A stretch of DNA of 64,000 bases from an uncultured Candidatus Saccharibacteria bacterium (lineage in GTDB: Bacteria; Patescibacteriota; Saccharimonadia; Saccharimonadales; Saccharimonadaceae). How positions within the stretch are numbered: the stretch's first letter is position 1; each line of letters opens with the position of its first letter. Shown here piece after piece: positions 26,346 to 35,191 of this stretch. A program made the translations under genes and the position numbers. The notes below the pieces were generated by a model, which was not told the DNA's origin, made no database searches, and saw only the letters and a program-made list of their open reading frames with translations. The DNA lies in assembly GCA_948514425.1 (NCBI GenBank), contig CAOQYN010000001.1, positions 27,178 to 91,177 on the forward strand. The letters are read 5' to 3'.

Positions 26346-27200
26346 CTATGACCTGGCACGTTTCTTGGCCCGGTAATGCGATACGTGCCAGCGCAGTTTT
26401 ACCAACCCTAACAACATCCTACTTTTTAAATGAATTTTACCCGCGCTCACGCTTCTTACCCAATTCTTCAAATCGGCATAACTTTTTTCCCAATTTTCCC
26501 AAATTGTCGAAGAAGATTTCACCGTGCTGGTATCTGTACCAAAATTATAGACATATAGCGGCTCAAAAATAAGCCCAATCTCTCCCGGCATTCGCTCCAA
26601 ATAATCCAAGACAAACTTAGTATCCTCGGCAAAATCCCGCCCTTCCTCAAACTTCAATCCGAATTTCTTAATCGGCTTGAGACGAAAGACCTTATTGACT
26701 GCACCATACATACGTCCATCACGAATCAGCAACCCCAACAAATAATCGGCCTTTCGTTCCTTCGGATGCCTCGTATGATGTGGCTTCGTATATACATCCG
26801 TAGTCGTCCCTTCGCGCAACTTATTAAATCGCATTCCAGTCACTACTAAATCAACTTCTGAATCAGACTCAATTCGCTGCACTAATTTCTCCACAAAGTC
26901 TTCTGCCACGTCATCGTCAGAATCAATAAATAAAATATATTTGCCTTGTGCCCTCTCAATCCCTGCGTTACGTGCCGCACTAGCGCCAGCATTTTTTTGA
27001 TGAATAACCTTGAGCCGTGTATCGTTTTTCGCCAAATTTTGCAATATACACAGAGAATCATCACTCGAACCATCATCAACCGCAATTATCTCTAGATTTT
27101 TGTAAGTTTGGCTAAATAACTTATTGATTAGTTTCTTGACGCTCTCCCTCGTATTCCAAACCGGAATCACCACCGAGACCAACGGTTCACTCTTTGGCAT
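26346..27200 (-). CDS. Family 2 glycosyltransferase
   Basis: 284 residues on the minus strand. LVSVVIPVWNTRESVKKLIN, IAVDDGSSDDSLCI, GASAARNAGIERAQGKYILF and IDSDDDVAEDF define it. It overlaps the end of galE by 14 bases, so it is co-transcribed with galE, convergent to the ABC exporter. Confidence 0.92.
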   Translation of the reverse strand: MPKSEPLVSVVIPVWNTRESVKKLINKLFSQTYKNLEIIAVDDGSSDDSLCILQNLAKNDTRLKVIHQKNAGASAARNAGIERAQGKYILFIDSDDDVAEDFVEKLVQRIESDSEVDLVVTGMRFNKLREGTTTDVYTKPHHTRHPKERKADYLLGLLIRDGRMYGAVNKVFRLKPIKKFGLKFEEGRDFAEDTKFVLDYLERMPGEIGLIFEPLYVYNFGTDTSTVKSSSTIWENWEKSYADLKNWVRSVSAGKIHLKSRMLLGLVKLRWHVSHYRAKKRARS

Positions 27201-28200
27201 CTTGACACTCCAAGTAGTTCAATGTGTCCTTCATCATATCATCAATATCAAGTTTGGCCTTCCATCCCAACTCCGCTTGCGCCTTCTTCGGGTCGGCATA
27301 CACTTCCGCCAGGTCTCCGGCTCTTCGCCCTACAATTTTATGCGGCAACGGTCGGCCAGACGCCTGCGAAAACGCCTTCACCATTTCTAGTACCGAAGCC
27401 CCTTTGCCCGTACCGAGGTTATAAATTTTCACCCCACTGCGTAAGTCCTCTAGAGCCGCCACATGCCCTCGCGCCAGATCAACTACGTGGATGTAATCCC
27501 GTACACATGTCCCGTCTGGCGTATCATAATCATTTCCATATATCGATAGCTCTGGAATCTCGCCCTGCGCCACTTTCATAATAATCGGCATCAAATTATT
27601 TGGGCGTCCATTCGGATCCTCGCCAATTAGACCTGATTGGTGCGCCCCGACTGGATTAAAATATCGCAGAATAGTCGCCGAAAACTCTGGATGAGCGACA
27701 CAAACATCTTTAATTATTTGTTCGATCATCCATTTTGTCCATCCGTAAGGATTAGAAATCCCACTTCCTGTCGGCATCGTTTCGTTCAGCGGCGCTGGTT
27801 GGTCACCATACACTGTCGCCGATGAAGAAAACACCAATCTATGGACTCCATATTCTAGCATGCATTTTAAAAGATTGATTGTCCCCTCGAGATTAATTTC
27901 ATAGTATTTTAGCGGTTGCTCAACGCTTTCGCCTACCGCTTTGAGTCCTGCAAAATGCATCACCGTTGCAAACTCGCCCTCTGCAAAAACCCTTTTCAAT
28001 GCTGCTAAGTCCATCAAATCTACTTCTGTAAACTTCGGTCTCACTCCTGTAATTTTCGCAATTTTGTCAATTACATTGCGTTTACTATTGTATAAATTAT
28101 CCAATATCTCAACTTCATACCCTGCATTGATCAACTCTACCGCTGTATGCGACCCAATATATCCCGTCCCCCCTGTAATCAATATCTTACTCTTAGCCAT
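27187..28200 (-). CDS. galE: UDP-glucose 4-epimerase
   Basis: 337 residues. KILITGGTGYIGSHTAVELI is the NAD site; FAGLKAVGESVEQPLKYYE, SSSATVYGD, SNPYGWTKWMIEQI (Tyr-x3-Lys), and RYFNPVGAHQSGLIGEDP are GalE hallmarks. It interconverts UDP-glucose and UDP-galactose, supplying galactose donors to the glycosyltransferases here. Cotranscribed with the following GT2. Confidence 0.95.
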   Translation of the reverse strand: MAKSKILITGGTGYIGSHTAVELINAGYEVEILDNLYNSKRNVIDKIAKITGVRPKFTEVDLMDLAALKRVFAEGEFATVMHFAGLKAVGESVEQPLKYYEINLEGTINLLKCMLEYGVHRLVFSSSATVYGDQPAPLNETMPTGSGISNPYGWTKWMIEQIIKDVCVAHPEFSATILRYFNPVGAHQSGLIGEDPNGRPNNLMPIIMKVAQGEIPELSIYGNDYDTPDGTCVRDYIHVVDLARGHVAALEDLRSGVKIYNLGTGKGASVLEMVKAFSQASGRPLPHKIVGRRAGDLAEVYADPKKAQAELGWKAKLDIDDMMKDTLNYLECQDAKE

Positions 28201-28261
28201 CCGTCCTCCGTGTTTACTACCTCATAGTAGCATGCCGTGGTAACTTTGTACACCATACGTC

Positions 28262-28290
28262 TTGACTTATATTACTATCTGTGCTATAAT
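28262..28290 (+). promoter_or_regulatory. Promoter upstream of the sugar-transferase gene
   Basis: TTGACT (28262-28267), 17-base spacer, TATAAT (28285-28290). A second TATAAT at 28325-28330 lies seven bases before the ATG at 28338 and could make a leaderless transcript. Confidence 0.6.
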
Positions 28291-28337
28291 AGAATTATAG
28301 GGTGGTTTTCACCAACTTTTCTGCTATAATTATCAAC

Positions 28338-29762
28338 ATGAAGAAGGATTTTGGGTTAATTTTCCACGTTTTCCTAGTTTTGGGTGACGCTTTTGCCATC
28401 CTTTTGTCGTTTCTAGTCGCTTATCTTACCCGCACCCACCTCGACCAGCGCCCCTTTTATTTCGAATCCGAGCCTCTCGAATTCGCCCTCTCCATGCTCT
28501 GGCTAATTCCGCTATATATTATCGTCATGGCGGCCTTCGGTCTTTATCGTAAGTCAATTTTTATGGATCGCAGTCGTTTGTCTGAGACCTGGCGTTTATT
28601 TCTTGCCTCTGTGGTCGGCATGATGACTATTATCACCTACGACTTTTTCTTTCAAATTGATATTTTCCCAGTTCGTACCATGGCATTCTATGCCGTTTTG
28701 TCATGTTTCATTTTTCTCTTCATCTTCCGTGGTCTAGTTCGCTTTATCCGTAACATTACGCTTAAGTCCCGCCGCGCTACGCTCCGTGCCGTTATTATCG
28801 GTAGCACAAAAAACACTGAATACCTTGCGAATTACATCTCCGCCTTTCCTGAATCTGGCTTTTCGCTTGCTGGCGTAGTCTCTGCTGCGAAGTATATCCC
28901 CAAAGACCTCCGTCGCAAGCAATACTCTTCGCTCAAAGAAGCCCTAAAACGCGCCAAACCAGACGTGATTTTTCAGACTGATGATCGCCATACCGAGTAT
29001 ATCTATCGCCAAACCGTCAATCATCATCTCTTATACTATTTTGTTCCTTCTAGCGCCATGCTGACTGCCCAGACTGGCGCACTTGAGCTCATCGGCGACA
29101 CTCCCGCTATTTTGGTTCAAGTTACACCGCTTGCCGGCTCAGCTCGCGCCGTCAAACGTGCTTGCGACATTATCTTTAGTCTCATTGCTCTCATCCTTGC
29201 TGCCATTCCAATGTTAATCATCTGGATTCTTGAGAAAATCGCCAACCCCAAAGCCTCCGCAATCTATGCTGACTCTCGTCTCTCCCGCTACAATCGACGC
29301 GTTAAGATTTACAAATTCCGCTCTATGAAGCCCGAATATTCCGGTATGACTCCCGAAGAGGCTTTCAAAAAAATGGGCAAACCCCAACTCATCAAAAAAT
29401 ATCGTGCAAACGGCGACATGATTGCGAACGATCCACGCATTACCAAATTCGGCTACTTCCTCCGCTCTACCTCTCTCGACGAACTACCGCAACTATTCAA
29501 TATCCTTAAAGGTGACATTTCATTCGTTGGTCCACGTGCGCTTCTACCCGGGGAACTTCGCCACTATGGTGATCGCTCCATGCTTCTCTCGGTAAAATCT
29601 GGCCTCACTGGTCTTGCTCAAGTCTCTGGCCGTCGCGACATTAGTTTTGAGGAACGTCGCGCTCTGGATATCTATTATATTCAAAACTGGTCTCTAGGTC
29701 TTGACCTCCGTATCCTACTGCGCACTATTGGCGCTGTCATCTTCAGGAAAGGGGCAAAATAG
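28338..29762 (+). CDS. Polyprenyl-phosphate glycosylphosphotransferase (WbaP/WcaJ type)
   Basis: 474 residues from the ATG at 28338. Four N-terminal hydrophobic helices, a CoA-binding-like middle (RAVIIGSTKNTEYLANYI), a fifth helix (LIALILAAIPMLIIWILEKI), then the catalytic domain with YKFRSM, DPRITKFGYFLRSTSLDELP (Asp-Glu pair), FNILKGDISFVGPRALLPGE and GLTGLAQVSGR. It loads the first sugar-1-phosphate onto undecaprenyl phosphate, starting the repeat unit. Confidence 0.95.
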   Translation: MKKDFGLIFHVFLVLGDAFAILLSFLVAYLTRTHLDQRPFYFESEPLEFALSMLWLIPLYIIVMAAFGLYRKSIFMDRSRLSETWRLFLASVVGMMTIITYDFFFQIDIFPVRTMAFYAVLSCFIFLFIFRGLVRFIRNITLKSRRATLRAVIIGSTKNTEYLANYISAFPESGFSLAGVVSAAKYIPKDLRRKQYSSLKEALKRAKPDVIFQTDDRHTEYIYRQTVNHHLLYYFVPSSAMLTAQTGALELIGDTPAILVQVTPLAGSARAVKRACDIIFSLIALILAAIPMLIIWILEKIANPKASAIYADSRLSRYNRRVKIYKFRSMKPEYSGMTPEEAFKKMGKPQLIKKYRANGDMIANDPRITKFGYFLRSTSLDELPQLFNILKGDISFVGPRALLPGELRHYGDRSMLLSVKSGLTGLAQVSGRRDISFEERRALDIYYIQNWSLGLDLRILLRTIGAVIFRKGAK

Positions 29763-29763
29763 T

Positions 29764-31014
29764 ATGACTACTCCTGCTCGTCCTCGTATTGCCCTCGTCT
29801 GTGACTGGCTCACCACTCCTGGTGGTGCCGAAAAAGTCCTCCTTGAGCTCCATCACATGTATCCAGACGCTCCGATTTATACATCTCAATATCGTGCAAA
29901 GGGAATTGGCTGGTTCCGCGATGCGACTATTAAGACTGGCTGGCTCAATATTTTTCCAGCCGCTTTGCGGAAATTTCTTGGCCCTCTACGTCAACTATAT
30001 TTCTCTCACCTCGATCTTACAGACTACGATATTGTTATCTCCGTGACTGGCGCCGAAGCCAAAAGTGTCAAAACGCGAAAAAAGCCCCGTAAAGGTCGAA
30101 CTTGTACAGCGTGTACTAGTTCAAACACATATCATATCTGTTATTGTCATGTCCCCACTCAGTATTACTGGCAAATGTACGACAAATATCTCGCTCACCC
30201 TGGGTTCGGCATTCTCGACCCACTTGCTCGCTTCGGCATCAAGCTCCTCGTAAAGCCCTTGCGCAAGGCCGACTTCCGCGCCGCTCGTCGCCCCGATCAG
30301 TTCGTTACCATCTCGCACCATGCCGCCGAACAAATTCAAAAATATTATCATCGCGTCGCCAAAGTAGTCGCTCCTCCAGTAGAAGTAGGGAAGTTCTCCC
30401 AAAATCGGCATCGTCCAAAATTATCCACAAACTTTTCCACAGGATATTATGTTATTTCTTGTCGCCAAGCCCCCTGGAAACGCGTCGATCTCGCCGTTGA
30501 AGCTTGCAAAAATCTCAAAAAACCCCTCCTTGTGATTGGGGACGGTGCCGAACACGCTAATCTTGTTAAACTTGCCGGGGAATCACCATACATCCAGTTT
30601 ATCCCATGGCTTGATGCTGGCGAACTCTCTGCTTATCTTGAATACGCCAAAGGTTATATTTTTCCTAGCATGGAGCCGTTTGGCATTGCTGCCGTTGAAG
30701 CTCTTGCTGCTGGTTGCCCAGTCATCGCCTATGCGCAGGGCGGCAGCCGCGACATCGTTTTGCCAGGCAAAAATGGTGTCTTCTTTGATGAACAAACTGT
30801 AGAATCGTTATCAGATGCTCTCCGCGAGTTTGAATCTCAGAATTTTGATCGCACCGTCATAAAACATACTGCCGAAACTTTTAAAGCCCAAAACTTCCAA
30901 AGTCACATCAAACGCTTAATTGCCGCCCATTTCGATCGTCTTGTCGCCGCCGCACCCGCCAAACCAACTTCCTCCGACCCCAACCCTAAGCTCGAATCCG
31001 AGTCCGCCGCATGA
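29764..31014 (+). CDS. Family 4 glycosyltransferase
   Basis: 416 residues from the ATG at 29764, one base after the previous stop. PRIALVCDWLTTPGGAEKVL and FPSMEPFGIAAVEALAAGCP (EPFGIAAVEALAAG is the GT4 nucleotide site) define it. Two lineage-type insertions stand out: residues about 105-122 with RTCTACTSSNTYH, and KLSTNFSTG, which is encoded by TTATCCACA and TTTTCCACA (30421-30441). It ends in an Ala/Pro/Ser-rich tail. Confidence 0.9.
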   Translation: MTTPARPRIALVCDWLTTPGGAEKVLLELHHMYPDAPIYTSQYRAKGIGWFRDATIKTGWLNIFPAALRKFLGPLRQLYFSHLDLTDYDIVISVTGAEAKSVKTRKKPRKGRTCTACTSSNTYHICYCHVPTQYYWQMYDKYLAHPGFGILDPLARFGIKLLVKPLRKADFRAARRPDQFVTISHHAAEQIQKYYHRVAKVVAPPVEVGKFSQNRHRPKLSTNFSTGYYVISCRQAPWKRVDLAVEACKNLKKPLLVIGDGAEHANLVKLAGESPYIQFIPWLDAGELSAYLEYAKGYIFPSMEPFGIAAVEALAAGCPVIAYAQGGSRDIVLPGKNGVFFDEQTVESLSDALREFESQNFDRTVIKHTAETFKAQNFQSHIKRLIAAHFDRLVAAAPAKPTSSDPNPKLESESAA

Positions 31015-32531
31015 AATATCTCAAACGCTTTCTTCTGGGTTTAGTATACCTTCTTCCTGCCACCCTTTACTGTAGCTACTATCCGATTATCAGGCTTGGT
31101 GAGACCAGTTCCATGAATCTTGAACTCTCTCTACCTTTGATTTGGCTCGTACTCTTCGACACCTTAGCGTTCATTTACCTGATTCGAATCACGCCGCGCA
31201 GGCGCCTACCAGGCATCACGGATCGTCGTTTTTTTCTTTTCTCCCTCTTTCCGTTTTTCGCCACTCTTTCAATTTTCTGGTCAGCAAACCCCACTCGCGC
31301 TCTCCTTACAGCCGGTATTATTTGGCTCGTCTTTTTTGCAATTTTTGCCCTAATTTACGTCCTCCCGTTATTAAAACTTCCCGCTAATTTCCAACGCAAC
31401 TGCCTACGCGGACTCTTCATCTCGACCATCGTCATCTGTCTTGTTTGCTGGATACAATGCTTTCTCGATCTTGCTGGTCTTAGCCGCGACACGACACTCA
31501 TGTGTCGCGGCTGTACTTACCTCTCCTTTGGCTTTCCGCACCCATCTGGTTTTGCCATCGAGCCACAGTTCATGGGCAACCTTCTTCTTGCTCCCACCTT
31601 GACTGCTCTATATTTGTTTATTTTTCAGCCCAACAAAAAGCGGAACGAACGCCAGCTACTGCTCATATTCGCTTGCCTTTTTTCTGCCACTCTTTTTTTA
31701 ACCTTTTCTCGTGGCGCCATTTATGCCTACGCCGTCGCTCTTATTGTCATGATTATCTTCGCCTTTCATCGCCAGTCTTTCCGCGCCAGCCTCATTCTTA
31801 TACCGTGCGCAACCTTTGTCTTTTCGGTTGCAGCCCAAGGAATCTTCACCGTTGTCGGTCCCATTCACGGCAGCTTTATTGATGGCGTATCGCGCTCCAT
31901 CCACCAGCTTTCACTCGGGATTATTGATTTTCGACCTCAGTCCTTACCCACCTCGTCCATTGTGGAAAACTCCGAACAACCAGTGGATAACTCATCAAAT
32001 AATGTGCAAAACTCTGAGGAAAATTCTGGGGAAAACCCCGCCCAAACATCTAATCTCACCCCAATCATCAACGAATCACCCGCTTTCGACGGCTACGTTG
32101 CTGAATCCACCAATACCCGCCTCAACCTCAATACTGCCGCCCTCAACACTTGGCTCTCCCAGCCTAATACGCTCTTTTTCGGTGTTGGTCTCGGTGGCGC
32201 TGGCACGGCAATGTATCGCAATTCCTCTATCACGCACATCAGTTCTGCTAAAGAAATAGTTCAACATCAGGGAATTAGCCTTCTGCTCGAGCTCGGCCTT
32301 ATCGGTATCGCCTTAATCCTCCTCAGTTTTTACCTCGCCTTTCTTTCTTCTGCTGCCCGCCATAATTTTTGGCATCATCCTGCCCTCCCGCTTTTGCTCG
32401 CCTTAATTATTGCCTACCTCGTCACGCTTAATTTCTTTTCTGGCCTTCCGAATGCCCTCCAGATTTATCTCATGCCTTCCCTGTTATACCTCATATTTAG
32501 AAAAACTATTGCGCTTCACGCGAATGAGTGA
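31011..32531 (+). CDS. O-antigen ligase / polymerase-like membrane protein (Wzy_C)
   Basis: 506 residues with about 11 hydrophobic helices; it overlaps the GT4 stop (ATGA). The large loop (about 300-390) is Ser/Asn/Glu-rich and precedes FGVGLGGAGTAMYRNSSITH and AKEIVQHQGISLLLELGLIG, a Wzy_C-type H-x(n)-LLELGLIG motif. It probably polymerises or ligates the polymer. The loop contains TGTGGAAAAC and TGTGCAAAAC words (31961-32012). Confidence 0.85.
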   Translation: MKYLKRFLLGLVYLLPATLYCSYYPIIRLGETSSMNLELSLPLIWLVLFDTLAFIYLIRITPRRRLPGITDRRFFLFSLFPFFATLSIFWSANPTRALLTAGIIWLVFFAIFALIYVLPLLKLPANFQRNCLRGLFISTIVICLVCWIQCFLDLAGLSRDTTLMCRGCTYLSFGFPHPSGFAIEPQFMGNLLLAPTLTALYLFIFQPNKKRNERQLLLIFACLFSATLFLTFSRGAIYAYAVALIVMIIFAFHRQSFRASLILIPCATFVFSVAAQGIFTVVGPIHGSFIDGVSRSIHQLSLGIIDFRPQSLPTSSIVENSEQPVDNSSNNVQNSEENSGENPAQTSNLTPIINESPAFDGYVAESTNTRLNLNTAALNTWLSQPNTLFFGVGLGGAGTAMYRNSSITHISSAKEIVQHQGISLLLELGLIGIALILLSFYLAFLSSAARHNFWHHPALPLLLALIIAYLVTLNFFSGLPNALQIYLMPSLLYLIFRKTIALHANE

Positions 32532-32547
32532 TACAATAAAGGTACGT

Positions 32548-32624
32548 CGCGGGATAGAGCAGCCTGGTAGCTCGTTTGGCTCATAACCAAAAGGTCGTTG
32601 GTTCAAATCCAACTCCCGCAACCA
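32548..32624 (+). tRNA. Initiator tRNA-fMet (CAT)
   Basis: A 77-base cloverleaf with anticodon CAT. The acceptor pairs C1 with A72 as a mismatch (CGCGGGA / TCCCGCA), the key mark of an initiator tRNA, and AGCAGCCTGGTAGCTCG is nearly the same as in E. coli fMet. CCA is encoded. The anticodon stem is TTTGG/CCAAA, so it lacks the first of the usual three G:C pairs. Confidence 0.93.
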
Positions 32625-32669
32625 AAATGGCGTACGTACTGCCCCCCCAGTTGCGTGCGCCATTTTGGT
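32621..32669 (+). other. Long inverted repeat after the initiator tRNA
   Basis: ACCAAAATGGCG (32621-32632) pairs with CGCCATTTTGGT (32658-32669); the loop contains a C7 tract (32642-32648). It shares the tRNA's encoded ACCA. Probably a processing or pausing hairpin. Confidence 0.55.
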
Positions 32670-32683
32670 TCCACTTTGTCTTT

Positions 32684-32702
32684 ACGGCGCCTGCCGTTTT
32701 TT
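32684..32702 (+). terminator. Rho-independent terminator of the tRNA
   Basis: ACGGC-GCCT-GCCGT followed by TTTTTTG. Confidence 0.75.
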
Positions 32703-32841
32703 GTTAATTTTATAGTAGAGTTCCAAACCGAACACCATCCCATTTCTTTTCCACACCTGTCCAAAACTACCCCATTGACACTTACAAAAAATATTTTATC
32801 CAATAACTTGCCGAACCACCCATAATTATACATAATAAGCA

Positions 32842-32870
32842 TTGACATTTTACATAATCTATGATACAAT
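32842..32870 (+). promoter_or_regulatory. Promoter of the signal-anchored protein gene
   Basis: TTGACA (32842-32847), 17-base spacer, TACAAT (32865-32870), followed by an 85-base leader. Confidence 0.7.
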
Positions 32871-32884
32871 GGAGGTATAAGGAC

Positions 32885-32917
32885 ATGAGGGGAGTACTTA
32901 GGCAAATTAAGAGTTAG
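32885..32917 (+). CDS. Possible 10-residue leader peptide
   Basis: MRGVLRQIKS then TAG. It has its own GGAGG (32871-32875) nine bases upstream. It ends 15 bases before a CCTCC that can pair with the next gene's GGAGG, which fits translation attenuation. Purely a prediction. Confidence 0.4.
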   Translation: MRGVLRQIKS

Positions 32918-32931
32918 ATAGCCTTTTACCC

Positions 32932-32947
32932 CCTCCAAAAAAGGAGG
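32932..32947 (+). promoter_or_regulatory. Hairpin covering the Shine-Dalgarno of 32956
   Basis: CCTCC (32932-32936), A6 loop, GGAGG (32943-32947). Pairing would hide the ribosome binding site for the ATG at 32956. Confidence 0.5.
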
Positions 32948-32955
32948 AAATGAAT

Positions 32956-33771
32956 ATGGAAACGAAAAAAATTGTAGCCGCGATTGCGGCAACATTGGCG
33001 GCATCCTTGATTTGTGTTAAGTTTGGTTTCGACCTCGGCACAAAACAGGTGGAACGAGCGGAGCAAGCGTCTTACTCACTGAGTAAGTATTCCGACAAAT
33101 CGGAATACAATACTCATGATGAACTAGACTTGGTCAATCCATCTTCCCCTGGAATTTATACTGCCGAATCGTTCGTCAGTACAGGAGAAAGAATCTCCGT
33201 GGCAGACGAGTATGGCTGGCTATTGATACCCGCCGCGTCACTCAATGCAGGAGGCACAGCTATAAAAGCTGACCTCTCTACAGATGCGGAGTGGGAAGCA
33301 GCAACTAGCTACAGTGCAAAGCTCGACCTACCAGACGAAGTTTTCGTCAGTGACGCAAACTGTTGCGCCAGGGTCTATTACCCGACGACTCTGAAATCTG
33401 GCGAGACTGGAACGATCGTTGTGCTTTTATCGTCAGACAACGGCTATGTTTACTGTGACTACTGTCAGTTTACGGCCACTGACGATTTGGAGATCGTCTA
33501 CGGCGATAGCGATCCAGACGTGGCAAGCGGTGGGGAGATCAATACTGACGCAGATCAGTTGAGTATTAACTTTTATACTGCCGCTACACCGCAGCACTAC
33601 AAACACCGTAATGGCCACGTTTACCAGTCTGGATACCACGGCTCTTTGCGTGTGGGTTTTATCAACATCGATGCTCTCGGTGTCAATCCCGACACCGATC
33701 TTGACGATGTTATCCCTGCAGACCTGTCGTCCGATAGTGATAGCGACATCAACCCGTCCTTGGATGACTAA
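32956..33771 (+). CDS. Signal-anchored surface protein of unknown function
   Basis: 271 residues from the second ATG (32956), eight bases after GGAGG; an ATG at 32950 is too close. A hydrophobic N-terminal segment (IVAAIAATLAASLICVKFGF) is a signal or anchor. The rest is acidic, Ser/Asp/Tyr-rich, with five cysteines including CC and CDYC. No family recognised. The strong Shine-Dalgarno and structured leader differ from the leaderless genes around it. Confidence 0.75.
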   Translation: METKKIVAAIAATLAASLICVKFGFDLGTKQVERAEQASYSLSKYSDKSEYNTHDELDLVNPSSPGIYTAESFVSTGERISVADEYGWLLIPAASLNAGGTAIKADLSTDAEWEAATSYSAKLDLPDEVFVSDANCCARVYYPTTLKSGETGTIVVLLSSDNGYVYCDYCQFTATDDLEIVYGDSDPDVASGGEINTDADQLSINFYTAATPQHYKHRNGHVYQSGYHGSLRVGFINIDALGVNPDTDLDDVIPADLSSDSDSDINPSLDD

Positions 33772-33847
33772 CATCCCAGATGATCTCGTGGCGCCAGATA
33801 CAGACGTCGCGTAGTCACATATCACATCACAGAAAGGAGGCTATCTC

Positions 33848-33875
33848 AAAAAGCGGTCACTTAGTGACCGCTTTT
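33848..33875. terminator. Bidirectional terminator
   Basis: GCGGTCAC-TTA-GTGACCGC flanked by A-rich and T-rich arms, between the plus gene ending at 33771 and minus nusA. Confidence 0.85.
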
Positions 33876-33889
33876 CCTATATTATGATC

Positions 33890-35023
33890 CTATTCTTCGC
33901 TATCCTCTTCCGTCTCGTCATTCTCACTCAGCGCATTGAGCAGGGAATCTTCCGCATTCTTCCGCTTCTTCTTTTCTGGTGCTTTTGCTAGCTCAATATC
34001 AAGATCGTATCCCGTCAACTTCGATGCCAGCCGTACATTTTGCCCCTGACGACCAATTGCGATTGACTGCTGATCTTCAGTCACAAAAACTTTCGCTTTT
34101 TTACCATCAATCTCGACTTTCATAATCTCCGCTGGGCTCAAAGCCTCACGGATATATTCTGACGGATTTTCGCTCCAGTTGATGATATCAATCTTCTCGC
34201 GGTCGCCAATCTCGTTCATAATTGCCTGCACCCGAATTCCGCGTCCACCGACAAAAGTACCCACTGGATCCACTCCTGGCACAGTCGACATGACGGCGAT
34301 CTTCGTCCGTCGGCCCGCTTCACGTGCAATTCCGCGAATCTCTACTGATCCATTCTCAAGCTCTGGTACTTCTTGACGGAACAAATATTCAATAAACTCT
34401 GCGTTTCCGCGCGATAGAATCAACTGTGCTCGCGCATCATCATGCTCCACGCCTTTGATGTAGACTTTCAGCCTTTCGCCCACTGTATAATACTCACCGT
34501 CAATCTGTTCGCTACGTGGCATGATCCCCGTTGCTTTTCCCAGATCAATTCGCACTACCCGTGGCTCTACTCGTGCTACCACCCCAGTCATGACGGTGCC
34601 AATCTTATCCTCAAACTCCGACAATACCGCATCACGCTCGGCCTCACGCAGCCTCTGTACCACGACTTGCTTTGCCGTCATCGCTGCTACGCGTCCAAAA
34701 TCCTTAACTTCTTCTTTCTCTTCGACCAAGTCACCAATTTCCGCATCAGCTTTGAGTTTTTTCGCCTCAGCTAGCGGAATTTCAGTTGCTGGGTTGTAGG
34801 CAACATCATCTTCGATTACTTCGCGTTCGATATATACTACGGCTTCGCCAGTTTTTGTATTCAGCATTGCGCGTACGTTCATGTCTTTGTCGCCATTATC
34901 TTTGCGCCACGCTGCTGCAATCGCCATCTGCACTACATCCAAAACCGCCTCTTCTGGCAAACCTTTTTCTTCTGCAATCACGCCCACCATCGCACTTAAT
35001 TGTTTGAGGTCTAAGCCTTCCAT
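33890..35023 (-). CDS. nusA: Transcription termination/antitermination factor NusA
   Basis: 377 residues. N-terminal domain (about 1-125), S1 domain (TVMTGVVARVEPRVVRIDLG), then two KH domains (GNGSVEIRG-type start, and IDIINWSENPSEYIREALSP). The QSIAIGRQGQNVRLASKL stretch is the diagnostic NusA KH motif. It binds RNA polymerase and nascent RNA. Start is preceded by AAAGGAGTAG; promoter TTGACA-16-TAAAAT lies at 35083-35110. Acidic C-terminal repeats are absent. Confidence 0.96.
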   Translation of the reverse strand: MEGLDLKQLSAMVGVIAEEKGLPEEAVLDVVQMAIAAAWRKDNGDKDMNVRAMLNTKTGEAVVYIEREVIEDDVAYNPATEIPLAEAKKLKADAEIGDLVEEKEEVKDFGRVAAMTAKQVVVQRLREAERDAVLSEFEDKIGTVMTGVVARVEPRVVRIDLGKATGIMPRSEQIDGEYYTVGERLKVYIKGVEHDDARAQLILSRGNAEFIEYLFRQEVPELENGSVEIRGIAREAGRRTKIAVMSTVPGVDPVGTFVGGRGIRVQAIMNEIGDREKIDIINWSENPSEYIREALSPAEIMKVEIDGKKAKVFVTEDQQSIAIGRQGQNVRLASKLTGYDLDIELAKAPEKKKRKNAEDSLLNALSENDETEEDSEE

Positions 35024-35082
35024 TCTACTCCTTTCAATAAAAATCCGCCCCTTTTCGGGTCGGTCAATATCAGTATATTACT

Positions 35083-35110
35083 ATTTTAGCGCAAAACTTT
35101 CCAGTGTCAA
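35083..35110 (-). promoter_or_regulatory. nusA promoter
   Basis: On the minus strand TTGACA (35110-35105), 16-base spacer, TAAAAT (35088-35083). A short hairpin-forming CCGACCCGAAAAGGGGCGG is in the leader. Confidence 0.65.
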
Positions 35111-35191
35111 GTCAAAGCGAGTTTATTATCGTATACTCTAAAACTGTTAGTATAAAATACGGAATACTTGTTTTCTTGATATAATAGCAGC

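Noticed and set aside
6534..32531. Prophage
   Set aside because: No capsid, terminase, integrase or lysis genes; the block is a polysaccharide locus.
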